A DNA stretch of 48,965 bases from Streptomyces coryli. Lineage in GTDB: Bacteria; Actinomycetota; Actinomycetes; Streptomycetales; Streptomycetaceae. The translations under genes and the position numbers were made by a program. The notes beneath the pieces were generated by a model. The model was not told the origin of the DNA, did no database searches, and saw nothing but the letters and a program-made list of their open reading frames with translations. The stretch spans positions 1 through 48,965 of the forward strand of contig NZ_JAAKZV010000031.1 in the NCBI RefSeq assembly GCF_011044975.1, read 5' to 3'. Of the stretch, positions 25,041 to 33,613 are shown piece by piece (position 1 is the first letter of the stretch; every line of letters starts with the position of its first letter).

Positions 25041-25784
25041 GTGGACAACTCCGGCACCGTACGCGTGCGTCGCGTCGTTTCCCTGGTTCCGTCGCTGACC
25101 GAGGCGGTCGCGGAGACCGCCCCCGGCCTGCTGGTCGGGGCCACCGACTGGTGCAGCCATCCGGCGGACCTGGACGTGGAGCGCGTAAAGGGCACGAAGA
25201 ACCCGGATGTCGAGCGGATCATCGAGCTCGGACCCGACCTGGTCATCGCCAACGAGGAAGAGAACCGCGAGCCCGACCTCGCCGCGCTGCGGGAGGCCGG
25301 GCTGGACGTGCTGGTGACCGAGGTGCGGACCCTGGAGCAGGGCTTCGCGGAGCTGCATCGCGTGCTGGTGGACGGCTGCGGACTGCCGCGGCCTTCCTGG
25401 CTGGATGCTGCCGAGGCGGCCTGGGCGGCGGTGGTACGGGCGGAGCCGCCGCGGCGGGCCGTGGTGCCGATCTGGCGGCGGCCGTGGATGGTGCTGGGAC
25501 GGGACACGTTCGCCGCGGATCTGCTGGCGCGGCTGGGCGTGGAGAACGTATACGCGCACCATCCCGAGCGCTATCCGAAGATCCCCCTGCCCGAGCTCCA
25601 GGCCGCCGACCTCGTCGTCCTGCCGGACGAGCCCTACGCCTTCGCCGCGGACGACGGCCCGGAGGCCTTCCCCGGCCTTCCCGCCGCGCTCGTCAGCGGC
25701 CGGCACCTGACCTGGTACGGGCCGTCGCTGGTGGAGGCGCCGGAGGTGCTGCGGGCCGCGCTGGCCGCCGCCCGTCCCGGATAA
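25041..25784 (+). CDS. Helical-backbone metal receptor (BtuF/FepB fold) without signal peptide
   Basis: The 247-residue protein matches the periplasmic-binding-protein family of vitamin B12 and siderophore receptors: RRVVSLVPSLTEAVAE at the N-terminus, then VGATDWCSHP, NPDVERIIELGPDLVIANEEEN and a C-terminal lobe with ADLVVLPDEPYAF. Known receptors are exported or lipid-anchored, but this one starts directly with the fold: no hydrophobic leader, no lipobox. It has no permease or ATPase neighbour. It may bind a cobalamin- or metal-like ligand in the cytosol, or be a repurposed fold; the ligand is not readable. It converges on the TDT transporter. Confidence 0.8.
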   Translation: MDNSGTVRVRRVVSLVPSLTEAVAETAPGLLVGATDWCSHPADLDVERVKGTKNPDVERIIELGPDLVIANEEENREPDLAALREAGLDVLVTEVRTLEQGFAELHRVLVDGCGLPRPSWLDAAEAAWAAVVRAEPPRRAVVPIWRRPWMVLGRDTFAADLLARLGVENVYAHHPERYPKIPLPELQAADLVVLPDEPYAFAADDGPEAFPGLPAALVSGRHLTWYGPSLVEAPEVLRAALAAARPG

Positions 25785-25788
25785 GGCC

Positions 25789-26880
25789 TCAGCTGTACGG
25801 GAGCAGCGCTCCGGAGGCGACCCCGCGCACCGTGCGCACCAGGGCGATCAGCCAGGCCGCCACCAGGAAGGCGTAGAGCGCGGCCGACAGCCAGAACAGC
25901 GCGTCCAGACCGGTATGCCGGGCCAGCCCCGCCGCGCCGGTGACGCAGGTGCCGACCGGGAAGGTGAAGCCCCACCAGGTCATGGCGAAGGTCATGCCGT
26001 CCCGGACCGCCCCGACCACCAGCGCGGCGGCGAAGGCGAACCAGAGCAGCGCGAAGCCCATCACCGGGGCGCCGTAGAGGAAGGCGAAGGCCTGCGCGGC
26101 CCCGGCGTACTCCGGGGACCCGAGCGGGGCCGCGGCGGCGATGTTGTTGAGCGCCGTCGTCGACTGCCCCAGCGGGCCGAGAACCAGGAAGAGCGTCGGC
26201 GTCAGGGTGAGCGGCAGCGGCCCGCCGTGCAGCAGCCGGGAGAAGACGACGGGCAGGATGATGAGGGTGGCGAACAGGCTGATGCCGAAGAACGCGTAAC
26301 AACCCATGATCATCGCCAGCCGCCACTGCCCTTCCGGCAGGTGCGGGACGAAGGCCGGGCCGGTGGCGGCGGACACCATGGGCGCCACCACCGGCAGCAG
26401 CCACACGGGGGAGGCGGAGCCGGTCTCGATGCGATGGCGGGCCACCATGAGATACGGGACGGCGGCCGCGGCCACGACGCCGATGACGGTGCCGGCGATC
26501 CACAGGACCGCGTCGAGGACGACGGCGGCGTGCTCGCCGAGGAGGTCGACGCCGACAGCGCTGGTGGCGGCGCCGACCGCGAGCAGGGCCATGGAGAGGC
26601 AGCCGTAGAAGGGCGCGACCCCCGGGTCCAGCAGGTGCAGCCGGGCCTGGTCGCGGTGGCGCGTCCAGTGCACGGCGCGGCCGGCGAGGATGGTCGCGAG
26701 CATCAGCAGGGACAGGGCCCAGACGGCGTGCAGCAGCAGTCCGGGGACCTGGAAGCGCTGGGCCGCGCCGGCCGTCGCCACGATGGCGGTGCCCATGACC
26801 GCCGCGTACCAGTTCGGGCCGAGGTTGCGGACCGAGAGACGGTGGCCCGTGAGCGGGCCCGCCGTGGCGGGGGCGATCAT
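25789..26880 (-). CDS. TDT/SLAC1-family transporter (TehA-like)
   Basis: With the ATG at 26880 the product is 363 residues with ten membrane helices, the layout of the tellurite-resistance/dicarboxylate transporter (TDT) family that includes TehA and plant SLAC1 anion channels. The N-terminal SVRNLGPNWYAAVMGTAIVA is typical of the family's first helix, and WWGFTFPVGT lies in a late helix. Substrate could be a C4-dicarboxylate, sulfite or small anion. The frame is open much further upstream, but that part is antisense to the kinase gene at 26962. Divergent from that gene. Confidence 0.82.
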   Translation of the reverse strand: MIAPATAGPLTGHRLSVRNLGPNWYAAVMGTAIVATAGAAQRFQVPGLLLHAVWALSLLMLATILAGRAVHWTRHRDQARLHLLDPGVAPFYGCLSMALLAVGAATSAVGVDLLGEHAAVVLDAVLWIAGTVIGVVAAAAVPYLMVARHRIETGSASPVWLLPVVAPMVSAATGPAFVPHLPEGQWRLAMIMGCYAFFGISLFATLIILPVVFSRLLHGGPLPLTLTPTLFLVLGPLGQSTTALNNIAAAAPLGSPEYAGAAQAFAFLYGAPVMGFALLWFAFAAALVVGAVRDGMTFAMTWWGFTFPVGTCVTGAAGLARHTGLDALFWLSAALYAFLVAAWLIALVRTVRGVASGALLPYS

Positions 26881-26925
26881 GAGTACAGCTTGCGGCCAGG
26901 CGGTCGGCAGGGCGCGCGTTATTCG

Positions 26926-26955
26926 TTCGACCGAGTCCCGGGGCGCTGCCACGAT
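26926..26955 (+). promoter_or_regulatory. Candidate leaderless promoter of the APH-like gene
   Basis: TTCGAC (26926-26931) and CACGAT (26950-26955) are 18 bp apart, and the -10 ends six bases before ATG 26962. There is no clear ribosome binding site. The match is moderate. Confidence 0.35.
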
Positions 26956-26961
26956 TGATCG

Positions 26962-27903
26962 ATGAGCCACACCATCGTCCCCGCCGAAGGCGTCCGGCTT
27001 CCCTGGGAAGGGGTCCCGGACCACGTCCGGCGTGCCGTCGAGGCCGAACTCGGCGCCGCCGTCGTCGCGGCCGTGACGCAGACCGGTGGGTTCTCCCCGG
27101 GTGTGGCCGCCCGGCTCCGGCTCGACGACGGGCGCCGGGTGTTCGTCAAAGCCGTCAGCGCCGAGACCAACGACATCTCCGCCCGGATGCACCGCAAAGA
27201 GGCCCGGAAGGTCGCCCTCCTGCCGCCCGGGACCCCCGCGCCGCGGCTGCTCGGGTCGTACGACGACGGGACCTGGGTCGTGCTCGTCTTCGAGGAGGTC
27301 GAGGGGCGGCAGCCCCATATCCCCTGGGAGCGCGACGAGTTGCGGCGCGTGCTGGCGGCCCTCGGCGAACTTGCCCGTATCCCCGCGCCCGACGGCGTCC
27401 ACGCGCCGCGCGAGGACGGGTTCGGGCGATGGCGCGAGATCGTCGCCGCGTACGACGCCGGCGAGGACGACTTGCACGGGCTCGACCCCTGGGTGCGGGA
27501 CCGTATCCACGAACTCGCCGAGCGCGAGGACCGCTGGGCGGTGGCCGCCGCCGGTGACACGCTCGCCCACGGCGACGTGCGCGCCGACAACATCCTTCTG
27601 ACGGCCGACGGCGCCGTCTTCGTCGACTGGCCGCACACGCTGCGCGCCGCGCCCTGGTTCGACCTCCTCATCTCGCTGCCCTGCATCGCCATGCAGGGCG
27701 GGCCGGACCCGGAGGAGACGTTCGCCGCGCACCCGCTCGGGCGGGACGCGGACCCGGACGACGTCACCACCGTCCTCGTCGCCGTCACCGGCCTGTTCCT
27801 CGGCGGCGCCCGTCTCCCCGCGCCGCCCGGGCTCCCCACCCTGCGCGCCTTTCAAAAGGCGCAGGGGGACCAAGCCCTGGCCTGGCTCAGGAAGCGGCTC
27901 TGA
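26962..27903 (+). CDS. Aminoglycoside-phosphotransferase-like small-molecule kinase
   Basis: A 313-residue protein of the APH/choline-kinase fold. The catalytic loop is AHGDVRADNILL (Brenner motif, with Asp and Asn) and the metal-binding Asp follows in VFVDWPHT. An N-lobe lysine is visible in RVFVKAVSAE, and the hinge is VVLVFEEVEG. It should transfer phosphate from ATP to a hydroxyl of a small molecule; such Streptomyces proteins are often called resistance enzymes, but the substrate cannot be deduced. The 3' end overlaps the convergent amidotransferase-like gene by 17 bp. Confidence 0.85.
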   Translation: MSHTIVPAEGVRLPWEGVPDHVRRAVEAELGAAVVAAVTQTGGFSPGVAARLRLDDGRRVFVKAVSAETNDISARMHRKEARKVALLPPGTPAPRLLGSYDDGTWVVLVFEEVEGRQPHIPWERDELRRVLAALGELARIPAPDGVHAPREDGFGRWREIVAAYDAGEDDLHGLDPWVRDRIHELAEREDRWAVAAAGDTLAHGDVRADNILLTADGAVFVDWPHTLRAAPWFDLLISLPCIAMQGGPDPEETFAAHPLGRDADPDDVTTVLVAVTGLFLGGARLPAPPGLPTLRAFQKAQGDQALAWLRKRL

Positions 27904-28573
27904 CCAGCCCTTGCATGACCCGCAGGTCGTCGCCCATCTCCGGGTGCCACTGCACGCCGAGGACGAAGGCGTCGCCGGGGCGCTCCAGGCCCTCCACCGT
28001 GCCGTCGTCCGCGTGCGCCGAGACCACCAGGCCCTCGCCCACGCGGTCCACCGCCTGGTGGTGATACGTCGGGACCACCGTCCCGGCGTCCTCAAGCAGC
28101 GCCGCGAGCCGCGTGCCGGGGACCGGCTTCACCGCGTGCTCGGCGAAGACGCCGGGCGGGCCGTCGTGTCCGTCCAGGTGCTGCAGCAGCGTGCCGCCGC
28201 AGGCCACGTTCAGCAGCTGGGAGCCGCGGCAGATCCCCAGCAGCGGCAGCTCGCGCTCCAACGCCGCCTCGATCAGGGCCAGTTCCCAGGCGTCCCGCTC
28301 CGGCGCGGGCGGGCCCGTACGCTCCTCGGGCGAGGCCCCGTAACGTCCCGGCTCCACGTCCGGACCGCCCGCCACCACCAGCCCGTCCAGCCGCGCGACG
28401 GCCTCATGGGCCGCGCCTGGCACGGAGTCCGGCGGCAGCAGCGCCGCCATCCCGCCCGACCGCTGCACGAGGCGGTGATAGCCCGACGGCAGCAGCGCGG
28501 CGGGCAGCCGCCAGTGCGACCAGGCGGCCTCGTCCACGAGGTAGGTCGAGATGCCGATCAGCGGACGTCGCAT
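27887..28573 (-). CDS. PuuD-like gamma-glutamyl amide hydrolase (class I glutamine amidotransferase fold)
   Basis: The 228-residue protein has the class I amidotransferase triad: nucleophile Cys in GICRGSQLLN (about residues 113-122) and His/Glu in LGVQWHPEM. Peptidase C26 enzymes of this kind cleave gamma-glutamyl amides such as gamma-glutamyl-GABA. Being divergent from a gamma-glutamyl-amine ligase (glnA4-like) and its dehydrogenases, it probably releases the product from its glutamyl carrier at the end of that route. The ATG at 28573 follows GGGGAGAA. Specificity is inferred from context. Confidence 0.88.
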   Translation of the reverse strand: MRRPLIGISTYLVDEAAWSHWRLPAALLPSGYHRLVQRSGGMAALLPPDSVPGAAHEAVARLDGLVVAGGPDVEPGRYGASPEERTGPPAPERDAWELALIEAALERELPLLGICRGSQLLNVACGGTLLQHLDGHDGPPGVFAEHAVKPVPGTRLAALLEDAGTVVPTYHHQAVDRVGEGLVVSAHADDGTVEGLERPGDAFVLGVQWHPEMGDDLRVMQGLVRAAS

Positions 28574-28589
28574 GAGTTCTCCCCGGCGT

Positions 28590-28629
28590 GGGAATGCCCG
28601 TTCCCGATCAAGGGTAGTCAGGATTACCT
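28590..28629. promoter_or_regulatory. Divergent regulatory gap between hydrolase and glnA4-like operon
   Basis: A dyad GGGAA (28590-28594) and TTCCC (28601-28605) with 6-bp spacing lies midway between the start codons. TTCCCG (28601-28606), 17 bp, TTACCT (28624-28629) is a possible promoter for the synthetase. An operator overlapping the -35 would control both directions. Confidence 0.4.
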
Positions 28630-28680
28630 TTCAGTGGCCTCCCGGCAGCTCCACCTCCCCGAAAGAGGAAGGCGATTGCA

Positions 28681-30048
28681 GTGCCAGACCGCACACCTCC
28701 GCTCACCGTCGACGAGCTGCGCCGGCGTGCCGACGACGGCAGCATCGACACCGTCGTCGTCGCTTTCGCCGATATGCAGGGGCGCCTCCAGGGCAAGCGC
28801 TTCGCCGTCCGCCACTTCCTCGACGACGTGCTCGGGCACGGCACCGAGGGGTGCAACTACCTCCTCGCCGTCGACGCCGACATGAACACCGTCGACGGCT
28901 TCAAGATGTCCTCCTGGGACCTCGGCTACGGCGACTTCGCCATCCACCCGGACCTGGACACCCTGCGCTTCACCCCCTGGAACGAGGGCAGCGTCCTCCT
29001 CATCGCCGACCTCGCCTGGCACGACGGCGCGCCCGTCGCCCCCGCGCCCCGGCAGATCCTGCGCCGCCAGCTCGACCGCCTCGCCGACCGCGGCTGGACG
29101 CCGTACGTCGGCACCGAGCTCGAATTCATCGTCTTCCGGGACTCGTACGAGGAGGCCTGGTCGAGCGGCTATCGCGAGCTGACGCCGGCCAATCAGTACA
29201 ACATCGACTACTCGATCCTCGGCACCGGCCGCATCGAGCCGCTGCTGCGCCGGATCCGCAACGAGATGGGCGACGCCGGCATGCGCGTCGAGTCCGCCAA
29301 GGGCGAGTGCAATCTCGGGCAGCACGAGATCGCCTTCCGCTACGAGGACGCGCTGACGACATGTGATCAGCACAGCGTCTACAAGACCGGTGCCAAGGAG
29401 ATCGCCTCGCAGGAGGGCATGTCGCTCACCTTCATGGCGAAGTACAACGAGCGGGAGGGCAACTCCTGCCATATTCACCTGTCGGTGCGGGACGGCGACG
29501 GCGCGCCGGTCTTCGCCGGGGACCGGCCGGGCGGGATGTCGGAGGTCATGGAGCACTTCCTCGCCGGACAGCTCGCCGCGCTGCGCGAGTTCTCGCTGCT
29601 GTACGCGCCCAACATCAACTCCTACAAGCGCTACCAGCCCGGCTCCTTCGCCCCCACCGCCGTCGCCTGGGGCCCCGACAACCGCACCTGCGCGCTGCGC
29701 GTCGTCGGCCACGGCCACTCGCTGCGGCTGGAGAACCGGATGCCGGGCGGCGACGTGAACCCGTACCTCGCCGTCGCCGGGATGATCGCCGCCGGGCTGC
29801 ACGGCGTCGAGCAGAAGCTGGCGCTGCCGGAGCGGGTGACCGGCAACGCGTACGACCTCGACGGCATCGCCCACGTCCCCACCACCCTCCGCGAGGCCGC
29901 CGAGCTGTGGAACGACAGCGCGCTCGCCCGCGAGGCCTTCGGCGAGGACGTCGTCAAGCACTACCTGAACATGGCGCGGGTGGAGCAGGAGGCGTACGAC
30001 AGCACGGTCACGGACTGGGAGCGGTTCCGGTCCTTCGAGCGGATGTGA
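28681..30048 (+). CDS. glnA4: Glutamine-synthetase-like gamma-glutamyl-amine ligase, probably GlnA4 (gamma-glutamylethanolamide synthetase)
   Basis: A 455-residue member of the type I glutamine synthetase fold. Metal-binding glutamates are in GTELEFIVF, ESAKGECNLGQHE and the following FRYED; the His/Arg catalytic segments are SCHIHLSV and LRLENRMPGGDVNPY. It lacks the strict features of GlnA and belongs with the GlnA3/GlnA4 group, which glutamylates polyamines or ethanolamine. The order with an aldehyde dehydrogenase, an SDR and a PuuD-like hydrolase matches what is reported around S. coelicolor glnA4, where the substrate is ethanolamine. GTG 28681 follows GAAAGAGGAAGG. Substrate assignment rests on context. 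Confidence 0.85.
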   Translation: MPDRTPPLTVDELRRRADDGSIDTVVVAFADMQGRLQGKRFAVRHFLDDVLGHGTEGCNYLLAVDADMNTVDGFKMSSWDLGYGDFAIHPDLDTLRFTPWNEGSVLLIADLAWHDGAPVAPAPRQILRRQLDRLADRGWTPYVGTELEFIVFRDSYEEAWSSGYRELTPANQYNIDYSILGTGRIEPLLRRIRNEMGDAGMRVESAKGECNLGQHEIAFRYEDALTTCDQHSVYKTGAKEIASQEGMSLTFMAKYNEREGNSCHIHLSVRDGDGAPVFAGDRPGGMSEVMEHFLAGQLAALREFSLLYAPNINSYKRYQPGSFAPTAVAWGPDNRTCALRVVGHGHSLRLENRMPGGDVNPYLAVAGMIAAGLHGVEQKLALPERVTGNAYDLDGIAHVPTTLREAAELWNDSALAREAFGEDVVKHYLNMARVEQEAYDSTVTDWERFRSFERM

Positions 30049-31421
30049 GCAGGCAGTTGGAACTCGAGATCGTCAACCCCGCCACCGGGGAGCCCGTCAC
30101 CACCGTCCCCGGCACCACCCGCGAGGAGGTGGACGCCGCCGTCGCCCGGGCCGCCAAGGCGCAGCAGGCCTGGGCCGCCCTCGTGCCCGGCGACCGGGCC
30201 TGGCTGCTGCGCAAGGTCGCCGACGCCATCGATACGCACCTGGAGGAGCTGGCGCAGCTGGAGGTGCGCGAGGCCGGGCACCCGATCGGCAGCGCCCGCT
30301 GGGAGGCGGGCAATGCGCGCGACCTCTTCGAGTACGCGGCCGGGGGAGTGGAGCGGCTGACGGGGCGGCAGATCCCGGTGACCGGCGGGGTGAACCTGAC
30401 CTTCGCCGAGCCGCTCGGCACCGTCGCCGTCATCGCACCCTGGAACTTCCCGCTCCCGATCGCCTCCTGGGGCGTCGCCCCGGCGCTGGCGGCGGGCAAC
30501 GCGGTCATCCTCAAGCCCGCCGAGACCACGCCGCTGACGGCGCTGCTGCTGGCCGAGCTGGCGCTGCAGGCGGGGCTGCCGGAGGGGCTCTTCCAGGTGC
30601 TGCCGGGGCCCGGGTCCGTAACCGGGGACGCGCTGGTGGAGCATCCAGGCGTCGCCAAGGTCGTCTTCACCGGGTCCACCGCCGTCGGCAAGCAGATCAT
30701 GGCCAAGTGCGCCGCCCAGGTGAAGCGGGTGACGCTCGAACTGGGCGGCAAGAGCCCCAACATCGTCTTCGCCGACGCCGATCTGGAGCGGGCCGCGGCC
30801 GCAGCGCCGTCCTCGTTCCTCGACAACACCGGGCAGGACTGCTGCGCCCGCAGCCGCATCCTGGTGGAGCGCTCCGTCTACGACCGCTTCGTGGAGCTGC
30901 TGGAGCCGGCCGTCCTCGGCTTCACGGTCGGCGACCCGGCCGACCCGGCCACGGAGATGGGGCCGCTCATCTCCGCCGCGCACCGGGAGCGGGTGCGTTC
31001 CTACGTACCCGAGGACGCGCCCGCCGCCATCCGCGGCAGCGTGCCCGACGGGCCCGGCTTCTGGTACCCGGCCACCGTCCTCACCGACATCCCGGCCGAC
31101 GACCGGCGGTCGGTCGAGGAGATCTTCGGCCCGGTCGCCATCGTCACCCCTTTCGACGACGAGGCCGAGGCGGTACGGCTCGCCAACGCAGGGCCGTACG
31201 GGCTCTCCGGCTCCATCTGGACCCGCGACGCCGGCCGGGCGCTGCGCGTCTCGCAGGCGGTCGAGGCGGGGAATCTGTCCGTCAACTCCCATGGCAGCGT
31301 GCGCTATTGGACCCCCTTCGGGGGCTATAAGCAGTCTGGACTCGGCCGCGAGCTGGGCCCGGACGCGCTGCATGCCTTCACCGAGACGAAGAACGTGTTC
31401 ATCAGCACCGAGGAGAGCTAA
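30045..31421 (+). CDS. NAD(P)-dependent aldehyde dehydrogenase
   Basis: A standard 458-residue aldehyde dehydrogenase. Cofactor region APWNFPL, general base Glu232 in LELGGKSPN, catalytic Cys266 in NTGQDCCARS and the C-terminal PFGGYKQSGLGRE are all present. In this operon it probably oxidises a gamma-glutamyl aldehyde to the acid. The GTG start at 30045 overlaps the last codon and stop of the ligase (GTGA), so translation is coupled; an in-frame upstream start would lie inside the ligase gene. The SDR start follows its stop directly. Confidence 0.93.
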   Translation: MSRQLELEIVNPATGEPVTTVPGTTREEVDAAVARAAKAQQAWAALVPGDRAWLLRKVADAIDTHLEELAQLEVREAGHPIGSARWEAGNARDLFEYAAGGVERLTGRQIPVTGGVNLTFAEPLGTVAVIAPWNFPLPIASWGVAPALAAGNAVILKPAETTPLTALLLAELALQAGLPEGLFQVLPGPGSVTGDALVEHPGVAKVVFTGSTAVGKQIMAKCAAQVKRVTLELGGKSPNIVFADADLERAAAAAPSSFLDNTGQDCCARSRILVERSVYDRFVELLEPAVLGFTVGDPADPATEMGPLISAAHRERVRSYVPEDAPAAIRGSVPDGPGFWYPATVLTDIPADDRRSVEEIFGPVAIVTPFDDEAEAVRLANAGPYGLSGSIWTRDAGRALRVSQAVEAGNLSVNSHGSVRYWTPFGGYKQSGLGRELGPDALHAFTETKNVFISTEES

Positions 31422-32207
31422 GTGTCTGAAGCAGCCCCCGTCTGCCGCCGCCTGGTCGGCCGCACCGCCGTCGTCACGGGCGCGGGCAGCGGCATCGGCC
31501 TCGCCGCCGCCCGCCGGCTCGCCTCCGAGGGGGCGAGGGTCGTCTGTGCCGACGTCGACGTCCGGGCCGGGAAGGCGGCCGAGGAGGCGACCGGCGGCCT
31601 GTTCGTACGGGCCGATGTGACGAGCGAGGAGGATGTGGCGACCCTCTTCCAGACCGCCTACGACACGTACGGCTCGGTCGACGTCGCCTTCAACAACGCC
31701 GGCATCTCACCGCCCGACGACGACTCGATCCTCACCACCGACCTGGCCGCCTGGAAGCGGGTCCAGGACGTCAACCTCACCTCCGTCTACCTGTGCTGCA
31801 AGGCCGCCATCCCGTACATGCAGCGCCAGGGCCGCGGCTCGATCATCAACACCGCCTCCTTCGTCGCCCGCATGGGCGCCGCCACCTCGCAGATCAGCTA
31901 CACCGCCTCCAAGGGCGGCGTGCTGGCGATGTCGCGGGAGCTGGGCGTGCAGTTCGCCCGCGAGGGCATCCGGGTCAACGCGCTGTGCCCCGGGCCCGTG
32001 AACACCCCGCTGCTGCAGGAGCTCTTCGCCAAGGACCCGGAGCGGGCGCAGCGCCGCCTCGTGCACATCCCGGCGGGCCGCTTCGCGGAGGCGGACGAGA
32101 TCGCCGCCGCTGTCGCCTTCCTCGCCAGCGACGACTCGTCCTTCGTCAATGCCGCCGACTTCCTGGTCGACGGAGGAATTTCCGGCGCGTATGTGACGCC
32201 GGTCTGA
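31422..32207 (+). CDS. Short-chain dehydrogenase/reductase
   Basis: The 261-residue classical SDR has the nucleotide-binding TGAGSGIG at 19-26, NNAG at 91-94 and the catalytic Ser146, Tyr160 and Lys164. Asp45 at the end of the second strand (CADVDV) favours NAD(H). In the operon it could oxidise the alcohol of the gamma-glutamyl conjugate to the aldehyde used by the preceding enzyme. The GTG start follows the aldehyde dehydrogenase stop with no gap. Confidence 0.93.
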   Translation: MSEAAPVCRRLVGRTAVVTGAGSGIGLAAARRLASEGARVVCADVDVRAGKAAEEATGGLFVRADVTSEEDVATLFQTAYDTYGSVDVAFNNAGISPPDDDSILTTDLAAWKRVQDVNLTSVYLCCKAAIPYMQRQGRGSIINTASFVARMGAATSQISYTASKGGVLAMSRELGVQFAREGIRVNALCPGPVNTPLLQELFAKDPERAQRRLVHIPAGRFAEADEIAAAVAFLASDDSSFVNAADFLVDGGISGAYVTPV

Positions 32208-32272
32208 CAAATGGATGTACGGTGCATGGGTTTCGATCCGTAAGACGATGACGTACGTACGGAGGCACCACC

Positions 32273-33538
32273 TTGCGCACCGCACCGCTGCTGTCCGCCC
32301 TGAGCCTGGCCGCGGCCGCCACCCTGACGGCCGCGCCGGCGGGCGCCGCAGCCCCGCAACAGGAGGGGCGTGACTGCCCGCAGCTCTCCCGCGAGCTCGC
32401 CTGGCACGGCGACAACCGGGAGCAGCTGCAGCAGGCGATCGACGAGGCCGGAAGCTGTTCCGGCGGCCACCGCGCCCGGCCCGTCGCCGCCTTCGACTGG
32501 GACAACACGATCACCAAGAACGACGTCACCGACGCGGTCATCGCCTGGTCGCTGCGGCACGACAAGATCCTCCGGCCCGAGCGCTGGAGCGACACGAGCA
32601 AGTGGCTCACCCCGGCCGCCGAGAAGGCGCTGACCGAGGCGTGCGGCACGGAGGTGCCGGTCGGCGAGCCGCTGCCCACCTCGACCGACACCGACTGCGC
32701 CGACGAGATCTTCGAGATCCGCGCCGAAGCCAAGACCATGGCCGGCGACGAGGCTTTCGAGGGCACCTGGAACCACCGCCGCACCGTCCCCGAGTACGCC
32801 TGGGTGCCGCAGCTGTTCGTCGGCCACACGGTGGCGGAGCTGCGCTCGTACGCCGCGAAGTCGCGCGCCGAAGCGCTGGCCGCGCCCGTCGGGGCGAAGC
32901 AGACCGTCGGCACCCACGAGATCCCCGCCTACGTGCGCTACTACGACCAGCAGCGCGACCTGCTGAAGACCCTGAAGAAGGCGGGCTTCGACGTCTACAT
33001 CGTCTCCGCCGGGTCCGAGCCGGTGACCGAGGTGTGGTCGAAGGGCGTCGGCATCGACCGCAAGCACACCATCGCGATCCGCAGCGTGCTGAAGGACGGC
33101 CGGATCACGCCGTACAACTACGGCTGCGGCGATGTGGGCGTCACCGAGGGCGAGTACATCCCGTACATCGACGGCAAGCGCTGCGCGGTGAACCAGGAAA
33201 TCTTCGGCGTGCAGGGCGCCGATGCCTGGAAGAAGCAGGGGGAGAAGCACCGCATCGCGATCGGCGGCGGCGACGCGGACACCGACGTCACCTTCGTCGG
33301 CGACGCGACGGCCGCGCACCTGGTCCTGAACCGTAACAAGCCGGAGATCATGTGCCGCGGCTACGACGACGCCGACGGCAAGTGGGTGGTGAACCCGATG
33401 TTCATCGAGCCGCTGCCGCAGCAGCAGGCGCCGTATCCGTGCGCCACCAGCGCGTACGCGAACGAGGACGGCACCCACGGGCCGGTGCTCCGGGAGAACG
33501 GCGACGTGGTCCCGGACCAGGAGGACAAGGCGTACTGA
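32273..33538 (+). CDS. Secreted HAD-superfamily phosphatase, phosphorylcholine-phosphatase-like
   Basis: The 421-residue product opens with a signal peptide (residues 1 to about 26, ending AGAA) and has the HAD nucleophile motif DWDNT at 75-79. Motif II Ser is in YIVSAGSE and the acidic motif IV in GGGDADTDVTF. Its size and the large cap between motifs I and II resemble bacterial phosphorylcholine phosphatases, which release choline outside the cell. That would fit the nearby ethanolamine and betaine genes, but the substrate is inferred. The start appears to be TTG 32273, with GGAGG seven bases upstream. Confidence 0.8.
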   Translation: MRTAPLLSALSLAAAATLTAAPAGAAAPQQEGRDCPQLSRELAWHGDNREQLQQAIDEAGSCSGGHRARPVAAFDWDNTITKNDVTDAVIAWSLRHDKILRPERWSDTSKWLTPAAEKALTEACGTEVPVGEPLPTSTDTDCADEIFEIRAEAKTMAGDEAFEGTWNHRRTVPEYAWVPQLFVGHTVAELRSYAAKSRAEALAAPVGAKQTVGTHEIPAYVRYYDQQRDLLKTLKKAGFDVYIVSAGSEPVTEVWSKGVGIDRKHTIAIRSVLKDGRITPYNYGCGDVGVTEGEYIPYIDGKRCAVNQEIFGVQGADAWKKQGEKHRIAIGGGDADTDVTFVGDATAAHLVLNRNKPEIMCRGYDDADGKWVVNPMFIEPLPQQQAPYPCATSAYANEDGTHGPVLRENGDVVPDQEDKAY

Positions 33539-33551
33539 GCGCGGGCGCTCA

Positions 33552-33590
33552 TTGACGGACACGGGAACTGTAACTAGCCTGATTGCAGTT
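33552..33590 (+). promoter_or_regulatory. rrf2 promoter with 25-bp operator copy 1
   Basis: TTGACG (33552-33557), 17 bp, TAGCCT (33575-33580) forms a good promoter. The operator AACTG-N15-CAGTT at 33566-33590 covers the -10 and the expected initiation site, as for an autorepressor. Its reverse complement matches copy 2 at 34111-34135 in 22 of 25 positions. Confidence 0.75.
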
Positions 33591-33613
33591 TGGTCGGCGC
33601 CGAGGGAGTGGTG

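Noticed and set aside
26881-28095. A 768-residue version of the TDT transporter
   Set aside because: The added part is antisense to the kinase gene and has no domain. The membrane protein family begins at about ATG 26880.
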